The position numbers and the translations under genes were made by a program. From Trichomonas vaginalis G3 (Eukaryota; Parabasalia; Trichomonadida; Trichomonadidae), in the NCBI RefSeq assembly GCF_026262505.1, contig NC_067203.1, positions 10,230,001-10,294,000 of the forward strand: 64,000 nt of DNA, in the 5' to 3' direction. Under the pieces are notes generated by a model, which saw only the letters and a program-made list of their open reading frames with translations, made no database searches and was not told where the DNA came from. Of the stretch, positions 56,226-64,000 are shown piece by piece; position 1 is the first letter of the stretch, and each line of letters starts with the position of its first letter.

Positions 56226-57643
56226 TTAATTATAAGGATTTTCCAGATGATAAGGTGAATCCTCACCTTCATTTTGTTGCGGCGGTGGTATCATAGGAGG
56301 AGCAACATATGTAGGAGGTCGGTAAGGTAATTGTTTGCCTTCTTGATTTACATAACCAATAACTCCTTGTGGAGTTCTAGGAACTTCAAGATCCTTTTTT
56401 TCACCAGTCGTTTGATTTAACAAATTAGATGTGATCTCTGAATTAAAATCCACTGACTTATAACTGCGCTCAAAAATCTTTTCATCAATATCACAAGAAC
56501 AACACATATTGAATAGCAGATATACCTGTAAGAGAAGAATATAAATAAGAGCTGAAAACATAAAAAAAATTAGAGTAAATTGCAAATAAAGGCAGCATCT
56601 AATTCCAAACCAAGGCCTTGCATCAGGATAATTTGCACAACTCCAACAACAATGAGTACAATTACATGATCCGTGAGCACAAAAACCTAAACAATCGCCC
56701 CAATAACCTTTATAATTCGGATGATTTGAATAGAAATTTCCAAATAATGTATAATTTCCTTTACAACAACAGAAGAAGCAGCATGCCCAACGGCAGCCGG
56801 TTCTATAACATCTGTTTGGATATGCGCAAGCAAGGCAAATTAATATTGGGTCTAATATAAAAAATGGCACATGCCGAGAGCAGGCATAACGTACAAGAAA
56901 AAATCATCTATGTCTAGTAATTGTCTGTTTTTACGTAAATTATTTGTAATTGCTTTATTTTTATTGATAATTATTCTTAATCCTTTAGAAAATGACTTAT
57001 TACCTGTCTTTATTATGAGAGTGGCTCGATGTCTGCTCGCAAAAGTCAAAGCAAAGACATGTGAATCTGCAATTTTTGTATTTTCTGAGAAATTCATGTT
57101 TCGAGCTTTCATGTCTTTTGTTATATATGAAATTGATCCATGATTTTTATGCTTTGAACGAAATGAAAGTGATACATTTGTTGATTCGAAATTAACATAA
57201 TTGTATACTATTCCTTTGGTTTTTGTACTCGTTCTTATTGCAAATACTTCATTTGATTTGGTTGATATTATGGTTTGCATATTATTGGATGCTGAAATAA
57301 AAGCAACAATTGTAAAACTTATAGAACTGTAGGTACTATTCGGAACATTAAATAAAATAGACGTAATTTGGCGATTTTCTGCTATGTAGGTGAGATTTTT
57401 TGAAAAACAATGAGTTATTTGAGTTTTATTTTTAGTAAAATAGGTAACACTTCCTTTTGACAATGTTCCATCAATCTTAATTGCTGTATGTGAGAATGTA
57501 TCAGCATGGTAATCCAAGGAAAATCGCTTGGTAAAATTCTCTCGTGTAGGGATGAAAGTATGAGTAATTAATTCCCCATGGTGCATATTTAAAATGGAAT
57601 CGTCACCAAGTCTGGTGAAAATTAAACCTATAAACAATAACAT
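56226..57643 (-). pseudogene. Cysteine-rich surface protein gene split in two frames
   Basis: The 5' part (56852-57643, ATG) encodes a signal-peptide-like start (MLLFIGLIFT) and an about 240-residue serine/threonine/isoleucine-rich ectodomain with many N-glycosylation sites. The 3' part (56226-56870) has no ATG. It encodes PFFILDPILICLACAYPN, a cysteine cluster (CCFFCCCKG...CNCTHCCWSC), a membrane segment (FTLIFFMFSALIYILLLQVY) and a proline-rich cytoplasmic tail. The frames overlap by about 19 bases, so one gene with a frameshift (56852-56870) or a sequence error is likely; two separate genes are less likely because the second has no start. Confidence 0.6.
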
Positions 57644-57773
57644 TAATTTCTAAATTTTTTAAGACAAAAATTGATTTGCAAATATAATGTGGTGATGAAA
57701 ACATGAAGACTTTTAAAATTTTATTAGTAAATTTTGCACTTGCCAAATATTGTGCTTGAAACTCATTTTTTAA
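57644..57773. promoter_or_regulatory. Divergent intergenic region with initiator-like TCATTTT
   Basis: Between the membrane protein gene (-) and the MadBub gene (+). TCATTTT at about 57763-57769 fits the T. vaginalis initiator TCAYWWY in the forward direction, about 190 bases before the first in-frame ATG of the next gene. Confidence 0.4.
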
Positions 57774-57956
57774 ACGAACACTTCAAAAAGAATAGACTTA
57801 GAACCTAGCCAATCTTCTCAATTCTTTGGTGGTGGTGGTGGTTCAATATTAAAGAAGAGATCAATACCTAGCCGTTTTCAAGATACTTCAAAACGAAAAT
57901 TCGACGATTCAGATCAAGATAATCAGTTAAATAGAATTTTAGACGATTTAAAACAT

Positions 57957-59735
57957 ATGAATCAACTTAACCCAAATGAAATATACGAAAATTTACTTAG
58001 ATATCAAGAAAAACTCTCCACTATTTTTCAAAATAATGAAAAAGATGCAAATTCAAATGAACTAATCACCTCAATTATTACCTGCTCAGAATCTTTGAAT
58101 GATGAACAAGCAAATTCAATTTTTGAGACATATTCACAATGTGCAAATATTGGTATCAAAAATCCACTTTGGATTGCTTCTTATGCATTAACTTATGAAA
58201 GAGTACAAAATTATATTCCAGTTTTTCAAATATACCAATCTGCATTTAATAATCAAATCGAGCCACCATTTCTCAAAGATCAATATAGCAAATTCATATC
58301 AAGAATGCAGAAGAGGTTATCTCAAGTTGTAAAATTTGATTTGGGAATGTATAATAATATTAAATACACATGGCGTGCAGGAAATGTCATTGCAATGGAG
58401 AATGGCAGGCGCACAGATCCAGAAATAGATATCGTAACCATTCTTGGCATGAATAAACTCAATAAAACAACAGATTCTTTCTCAACAATGAAAACAGAGA
58501 GACCAGCATACGATGCAAACTTACTTTTGTCAACAGATGGAACATCTCGCAGCTTTGTTGAAGCTCGACTTGCGGATATGGGAATTGATTTTGTGAGATT
58601 ACGGAAAGAAAAAGAAAGAAAAGCTCAACCAAGAATTCCATTACAACCAATCTCTCCTAAATCAGAATCAAAGCCAACAGAAACAGTTTTCAGATTACCA
58701 AGCAGAACAAAAGGTAAATCTTCTTTCTTAGCTCAAGAAGAAGGTTCAGTACCTGAAAGGAAACCATTGCAAGTTATAAAATCTTCATTCTTGACTAATG
58801 AAGCCGATCCAGATGAATTTAATCCTTTCCGACAACAAGATGAAGAAATTCATAAGGAAAAGAGGAGACCATTAGCTCCAATATCATCATCTCCAACAAT
58901 AGCACCACCGTCAACCACAAGGACAAGAGGAATTCTTAAAAGAGGAGATAGTAAAGGCTCAATTTCGCCATCACGAGTTAAAATCCAAGGAAGTCCACAC
59001 AAAGGAGCCAAAAGTAGTTTTAATATTGGCGAAAGAGTCAATGCCGATGATCTTGAAATCGAAGTCCTTGAACAGATTGGAAATAATTCTTATGTCTGTA
59101 GCTCTGTTGATGGTAGAAAATATTTTGTTAAAATTTGCCAAATGAATTCTCTTCTTAGGGAAATTGATCACAAAGAATTATTCTCTATACCAGAACCTCG
59201 TTATGAAACATATTTCCTTGTTCCATTCCTGAATATTCCATTTTCAAAAGTTGTTTCCATTATTACTTCGAAGAAAACAGACCAAACTGTTGCATTTTTC
59301 TTTTTGATGCAGCTTTGTAGAATTCTTTTTAGTTTGGAAAGCGCAAATATTCACCATGGTTCTATTGCCATTGAAAACATAATGTACAGAATTCCTGATG
59401 CCGAACTTCGTGCTTTCGATGATGGAGAGGAGTGGGCAGGTTGTGGATTGACTTTGACTAAATGCGATAAAATATCAAAAGGTAAAATTGAAGAAGAAAG
59501 AAAGTCTGCTTTAGAAATATTCCTTCAAATAGCAAATGGTAATGCAAAGAAAACAGATATGCCAAAGAGATGGAATAAAGAAATATGGGAAATGGCAATT
59601 TCTGTTTTAAGTCTTTCCAACAACGCTCCATCAATTAAAGCATTGGAAGGAAAGATTCTTACATTTTTAATAGAAAAGGGAGAAACAGTTAAATCTCAAA
59701 TCTCTAGAATCAATGTTTCTCTTCTAATGGAATAG
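57957..59735 (+). CDS. MadBub (BUB1/Mad3-like) checkpoint protein with pseudokinase domain
   Basis: A 592-residue protein from the first ATG. The N-terminal about 130 residues match the Mad3/BUB1 TPR-like homology region (NPLWIASYALTYER, then a YQSAFNNQIEPPF step). A long disordered middle with basic/serine patches and RGILKRGD follows. The C-terminal about 230 residues are a BUB1-type kinase-like domain (GERVNADDLEIEVLEQIG, YFVKI, IHHGSIAIENIM) whose catalytic loop lacks the usual HxDxxxxN aspartate, so it is probably a pseudokinase. It acts in the spindle checkpoint at kinetochores. The same frame is open and coding-like back to 57774 without an ATG, so the true N terminus may be longer. 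Confidence 0.75.
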   Translation: MNQLNPNEIYENLLRYQEKLSTIFQNNEKDANSNELITSIITCSESLNDEQANSIFETYSQCANIGIKNPLWIASYALTYERVQNYIPVFQIYQSAFNNQIEPPFLKDQYSKFISRMQKRLSQVVKFDLGMYNNIKYTWRAGNVIAMENGRRTDPEIDIVTILGMNKLNKTTDSFSTMKTERPAYDANLLLSTDGTSRSFVEARLADMGIDFVRLRKEKERKAQPRIPLQPISPKSESKPTETVFRLPSRTKGKSSFLAQEEGSVPERKPLQVIKSSFLTNEADPDEFNPFRQQDEEIHKEKRRPLAPISSSPTIAPPSTTRTRGILKRGDSKGSISPSRVKIQGSPHKGAKSSFNIGERVNADDLEIEVLEQIGNNSYVCSSVDGRKYFVKICQMNSLLREIDHKELFSIPEPRYETYFLVPFLNIPFSKVVSIITSKKTDQTVAFFFLMQLCRILFSLESANIHHGSIAIENIMYRIPDAELRAFDDGEEWAGCGLTLTKCDKISKGKIEEERKSALEIFLQIANGNAKKTDMPKRWNKEIWEMAISVLSLSNNAPSIKALEGKILTFLIEKGETVKSQISRINVSLLME

Positions 59736-60158
59736 AAAGCATTGTATTATTTATTTGTTTTTTTGTAAATTTCAATTGTTAATTAAATATAACTTTTCTA
59801 CTATCATTGATGATAAAAGGGCATACATGGGACATATACCCTCAAATTTTTACTTTTTCAATTTCCCTGAGATCAAAAATTTGATTATAACCAAGTCAGA
59901 TTTTAGCATTTGTTCATCATAGTATTACCATTATAAAGGTTCTTTGATATCCTATACTTCCATATCATTGTTGATCCTATAATTTGAAAAAAATTCTCCA
60001 TATTGAGTTGAAAAATAAAAATTTGAGGGTATATTCACTTGGAATGAACTTTTTTCCCTGACGTAATAAGAAAGAAGAAGAATGAATATTTGTAAGTTTT
60101 ATAAAAGCGAATGTTTTAAACAATCAAAGCAATAAACAAACAAAAAAATATTGGATAA
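59736..60158. repeat. Convergent intergenic region with long inverted repeat
   Basis: The arms 59836-59861 (ATACCCTCAAATTTTTACTT and following) and 60008-60032 are nearly perfect inverse copies (one or two differences), about 145 bases apart. The region lies between the 3' ends of two convergent genes. It may be a small foldback element or a shared 3'-end structure. Confidence 0.6.
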
Positions 60159-61379
60159 TTAATTCCAAGCAGGAAAAGTGTTACCTTTTGGAATAATACA
60201 TTGATTTCCTTTGAAAAAGATCTGGTTATTCTGGATCATCAATGAATACTTTGCTTTGTTACTTCCTAGATGGAAGTAGTGACAAAGAACAGGTTCAGTT
60301 AGATTTCGTCTTTTTGCTTCAGATCTCCAATTTATTTTTCCATCTTGATAGATTCCTCCTGCATTTACAGCAAGCATAGGATCAAGAACATGTATGTATA
60401 TCTTAGAATTACTATTTTTAGATACAGAAACTAATCCATCTTCTGTATTCATAATTATTCTATTTAATTTTAGAGAATTACGAAAAGCTTTTTGATCAAC
60501 AAGCTTTGGAGAATTATACATTAATGGGAACCATATTTGTATGATTTTTAAGACTTCTTCTGTTGGATAAACTTTGTAAAATCCAAGATTTACAGCCCAT
60601 TTATATTCACTAGTATTATTAGTGTATTCATGATATATATCATAATTATAGAAGAATTTACTATCGGATTGTACTTCAAAATCTGTTTTTCTATTAAATA
60701 TTTCATTTGGATTTTTGAAGAAAACGATATCTGCGTCTGAGAGTATTGTTTCAACATCCCATAGAAGTAACTGATGTAGAATTGTTGGTCTAAGCTTTAC
60801 AATTTCATAAAACAGAATGATTTTCTGGTTATTTACGCAATCTGATGTAAAATTGGATGGTAAGTATATAGATGGTATATTCATTTGCCTAAGCTCTGTG
60901 TAAGACTTCTTATCAACTGCGATAATAATTATTGAATTTTTATTGAAACCAGTGCTTATTAAGCTGCAATACCAATTCTTAGCAAAGTGTATCTGCCCAT
61001 GATTTGTTACAGTAAATATTACTTCATGACGATGAGATTTCTCGTTGGTTGGTGAATTTGTGACGAAGCAATATAGTTCTTGTAAAAAATCATGAGGTAA
61101 TTCCCATTTTGAGTAACTAACGTTAATGTTTGCGGGAGTTGTTTTTGGATATTTTAGATTTTCACATTTGGGCATGATATTTATTGGGATATTTGTGGAA
61201 TTTGTATTATAGATCATTATAAATACTAGAGAAACTCCCAGAAAAGCAATAAGTGTCCCTAGTATATATATAAGCTTCGAACGAATTGAAAAATGTTTCT
61301 TTCTAATTTTGAGAAAAAAAAATGTGCTTCGAAGGAAAATTTGAAATACTATGATATCATGAAATAGACAGCAATTCAA
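60159..61379 (-). CDS. Type II membrane glycosyltransferase (nucleotide-diphospho-sugar transferase type), start uncertain
   Basis: About 406 codons. A membrane anchor (LIYILGTLIAFLGVSLVFIM, about residues 36-55) follows a basic stretch (KIRKKHFSIRSK), and a lumenal catalytic domain follows. The domain has EVIFTVTNHG, LLLWDVETILSDADIVFFKN (a D-D metal site) and WAVNLGFYKVYP, then DGLVSVS, NAGGIY and CHYFHLG. This fits the PF03407-type nucleotide-sugar transferases of the Golgi. The frame has no ATG before residue 55, inside the anchor, although it is open up to about 61395; the 5' end may have been lost where an AAGCTTGTC-ended repeat block begins (61393). Confidence 0.7.
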   Translation of the reverse strand: MNCCLFHDIIVFQIFLRSTFFFLKIRKKHFSIRSKLIYILGTLIAFLGVSLVFIMIYNTNSTNIPINIMPKCENLKYPKTTPANINVSYSKWELPHDFLQELYCFVTNSPTNEKSHRHEVIFTVTNHGQIHFAKNWYCSLISTGFNKNSIIIIAVDKKSYTELRQMNIPSIYLPSNFTSDCVNNQKIILFYEIVKLRPTILHQLLLWDVETILSDADIVFFKNPNEIFNRKTDFEVQSDSKFFYNYDIYHEYTNNTSEYKWAVNLGFYKVYPTEEVLKIIQIWFPLMYNSPKLVDQKAFRNSLKLNRIIMNTEDGLVSVSKNSNSKIYIHVLDPMLAVNAGGIYQDGKINWRSEAKRRNLTEPVLCHYFHLGSNKAKYSLMIQNNQIFFKGNQCIIPKGNTFPAWN

Positions 61380-62740
61380 TGTTATCCTACATTAAGCTTG
61401 TCGGACCTGTGATTTTTCGCCAGAACCGGAGATTCTTTCAAAAAATTTCGGGCTTCGGGGGATAAATCGCCCTCGGCCAAAATGCACATCAATTTATAGT
61501 TAGAGGTAATCAATTCTAAAAGGACCCCTTTTTCTTTCTAATTTTTTTTTATTTCAGAAGTCACTCAACTCAGGGTGCCCCATGGAGATTGAATCAAGGA
61601 GTAATAATGAAAATATAGATTATATTAGTTGAGCTTATATCATATGTGTGTGGTAATGAGTGATTTATGATAAAGAATTCAATGTTATTATTACATATTA
61701 ACAAATTTATCTATATTTGATTATGAATGAATTTCAAACGATTTGGTATTAGGGGATGCTTTCTATCAATGCCAAAACATAAAATAAAATTTAAAATGGA
61801 GAAATATAAGCCAGAATACTTGAATAACTTGGTGAAATACCAAATAATGATATATAAAAATATGACTCTCCAATATAGAATGTTTCAAAGTAGGAAATGA
61901 GCTAAATAATTTGGTAAACTTTCCATGGGAAGGATTTGAAAAGATTTTGCTATAATAAGTGTATAATATATATGATAGGAAATTGATTAGAACATGAGTT
62001 TAAAGGATTAAACCTGGAAAAATAATTAGAATACATACTGAAATAATTTAAATTCTCAATAATTTCTTCAAACATGGTTCTTATACATCATATTTCTGAA
62101 TGCTTTCTATTGCATAACACTAACAGGAATGACATTCAAAATAAAAAAAAATTGCATTAAGAATTATGCTCAAATGGAGAAATGCAGTTACATTTCTGAT
62201 CATATCATACAATGCAATGTGTGCTGATATAACACTCAAATAAAACTTTTTTCATATTGAATACCTCAAATAAATTAAAATCTAATAATTATCATTAAAA
62301 AATTCTTGACTTAAAGGTTATAAAGTGTCAGTACCTTTTCTTTTTTGCTTATTTATCTGTTTATATCTTTAAAAAACTATCATTATATTTCATAGATTAC
62401 AATTTGTGCGAATATATGAGTATATTTTAAAAATTTGTTAATTTATTGATGTGAAATGCATAATATCTACCAAATATATAGTTTTTGTACATTATGAAAC
62501 AAAAGAATTATCATCATTTCTTTATTTCTGCAATAAATAACATGCAAATTTACTAAAATAATAATACCTTATATTATACTTGACATAATTAACAAATTTA
62601 TAAGCAATAATGAATAATTCTATTGTTTAGACTGCTATATAAATATGCAAAATTATTTCAATAAAAAAATATTCATTTCCCCGAGCTGCCATATAATAAA
62701 AGATATATTTTAATACATAAATATTTCATTTATCATACTT

Positions 62741-62810
62741 AGAGGCAAAAATAAATCCCCGGAAAATCTCCGAATCTCCAAGATTCTTCCGGGGATTTAT
62801 TTTTGCCTCT
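62741..62810. repeat. Perfect 24-bp inverted repeat (hairpin)
   Basis: The arms 62741-62764 (AGAGGCAAAAATAAATCCCC and following GGAA) and 62787-62810 match perfectly. The 22-base centre contains AATCT...AGATT, which would extend the stem. Confidence 0.9.
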
Positions 62811-62820
62811 AATTATAATT

Positions 62821-63180
62821 AATACAATATACATACAATATACATACAATATACATACAATATACATACAATATACATACAATATACATACAATATACAT
62901 ACAATATACATACAATATACATACAATATACATACAATATACATACAATATACATACAATATACATACAATATACATACAATATACATACAATATACATA
63001 CAATATACATACAATATACATACAATATACATACAATATACATACAATATACATACAATATACATACAATATACATACAATATACATACAATATACATAC
63101 AATATACATACAATATACATACAATATACATACAATATACATACAATATACATACAATATACATACAATATACATACAAT
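62821..63180. repeat. 11-bp tandem array (about 32 copies)
   Basis: The unit is ACAATATACAT, repeated without visible variation over about 360 bases, just downstream of the hairpin. Open frames across it are produced by the repeat and are not genes. The flanks ATATAATAAAAGATATA (62690) and TATATCTTTTATCATAT (63182) form an outer inverted pair. Confidence 0.92.
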
Positions 63181-63611
63181 GCTATATCTTTTATCATATA
63201 ATATATATAGGGAAATGAGTCAATGATAGTCAATTTGGAAATCGCAAAGAAATTCTTTCATATTCTTGAATTAATTATATATTATAATATTATGAATAGT
63301 GTAAGTCCTGCATTGATTATTAAATTTGTTCAAATTCATATTTCCCATTCATGCTACTAATATCAGATGATATTTTATAATGTATCCGTGTAAATATCAC
63401 AAATATATACAAAATTAATGAGAAAACGGCAATAATTTTAAATCATTAAAAAAATATTTAGAAAGGGGTAAAAATCAAAAATCCGTCGAAGTTGATAAAA
63501 ATTCCTAAAAATCGCCAAATTCGGAGATTCGTGGTGGTGATTCTTTTTATTTTGGAGATTCTGGACAAGCTTATTAATATCTATCTATTTACTAATCTTA
63601 TGTTATATATT

Positions 63612-63764
63612 AAATAAAAATGATTTTTTATACTTGGGACAAAAGGCGTAAGTACCATGTGATATGAAATTGTGAGAATCTCATAGTATATTTTGAATAT
63701 TTCTCTTAATTCAAAAGTGAACTTACGCCTTTTGACTCGCAGTTTGTATATAACATTTTTATTT
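63612..63764. repeat. Foldback (MITE-like) element
   Basis: The left arm (63612-63653) begins AAATAAAAATG and ends ACAAAAGGCGTAAGT. The right arm (63721-63764) is its imperfect inverse complement, ACTTACGCCTTTTG to CATTTTTATTT. A core of 13 bases around GGCGTAAGT is perfect. About 153 bp in total with a 67-base centre. Confidence 0.6.
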
Positions 63765-63846
63765 TTTAAAAGAAGATCCAAAATTGAGAGAAGGAAATTG
63801 TAAGAACTTTGTAAGATTTGTCTTATTCGACTTCTATACTCAACAC

Positions 63847-64000
63847 TTACCAGTAATCATTGATATTTGCACCATGTGAAATAAGAAGTTCAGCTGTTTC
63901 TTTATTATTATAATATGCTGCAATATTAAGAGCGGTTTGTCCATATTTATCTTTTTCATTGATATTTGCACCGTGTGAAATAAGAAGCTCTGCGATCTCT
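63847..64000 (-). CDS. Ankyrin-repeat protein, 3' end (partial)
   Basis: The minus-strand frame runs in from the right edge and ends at the TAA 63847-63849. It encodes one and a half ankyrin repeats (LLISHGANINEKDKYGQTAL, then NIAAYYNNKETAELLISHGA) and ends DYW. It is intact over the visible part and belongs to the same large trichomonad family as 50110-51369. Confidence 0.8.
   Translation of the reverse strand, partial: EIAELLISHGANINEKDKYGQTALNIAAYYNNKETAELLISHGANINDYW

Larger units (their letters stand above)
61393..63573. other. Gene-free AT-rich block bounded by AAGCTTGTC inverted ends
   Basis: The block begins AAGCTTGTCGG and ends CTGGACAAGCTT, giving a short (9-bp) inverted match, with GGAGATTC words near both ends. 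It has no gene, but it holds a 24-bp perfect hairpin and an 11-bp tandem array. It could be a non-autonomous transposon of about 2.2 kb, but the ends are short and no target duplication longer than ATT was found. Confidence 0.35.

Noticed and set aside
56852-57643. A spliceosomal intron joining the two frames of the cysteine-rich gene
   Set aside because: The overlap is only 19 bases and the conserved trichomonad branch/3' signal ACTAACACACAG is not present.
62739-63233. Long open frames on both strands made of MYIVCILYVYC or YIQYTYNIHT units
   Set aside because: They are produced by the 11-bp tandem array, whose period of 33 bases keeps several frames open; there is no gene signal.
63581-63781. 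66-codon minus-strand frame
   Set aside because: It lies across the foldback element and has no protein-like pattern.

Overview
The window looks like a trichomonad genome, most probably Trichomonas vaginalis. The coding is AT-rich and almost intron-free. Ankyrin-repeat genes lie on both sides of the elements, a clear ribosomal protein eS26 gene and a divergent MadBub-like checkpoint gene are present, and three quarters of the window is occupied by Maverick/Polinton elements, which are very abundant in this parasite. The species call is inference.

Region 1 (1 to about 49,070) is one Maverick, here called M1, that starts upstream of the window. Its right end is at about 49,070, against an ankyrin-like host sequence. 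It carries a capsid gene region, a penton-like gene, an SF3 helicase, an A32-like packaging ATPase, a KilA-N/T5orf172 regulatory cassette, a compact PolB-like protein, a retroviral-type integrase, a phage-like tail-fibre gene, small membrane-active-looking proteins and a D12-class DNA adenine methylase. A hAT-type DNA transposon lies in its middle (about 13.75-17.8 kb).

Region 2 (26,707-48,596) is a second Maverick, M2, inserted into the methylase gene of M1. It has 5'-AG...CT-3' termini, terminal inverted repeats of about 585 bp and a 5-bp target duplication (TCTTT). It has its own capsid, penton-like, ATPase, PolB, integrase and fibre genes and a near-identical copy of the KilA-N cassette. 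Many of its genes are broken. No adenovirus-type maturation protease was recognised in either element.

Region 3 (49,071-64,000) is host sequence. It holds ankyrin remnants with a 218-bp tandem duplication, a broken ankyrin gene, a pseudokinase-Sel1 protein, an unknown nuclear-looking protein, eS26, a split cysteine-rich membrane protein gene, a MadBub-like gene, a type II membrane glycosyltransferase, an AT-rich block with a perfect 24-bp hairpin and an 11-bp tandem array, a foldback element, and the 3' end of another ankyrin gene.

The most interesting signals are the nested Mavericks, the regulatory cassette that is about 94% identical between otherwise very diverged elements, the phage-collar fibre proteins next to the integrase, two apparent promoter classes (one with a TCTA core), and GAA-loop hairpins scattered in M2 with compensatory stem changes.
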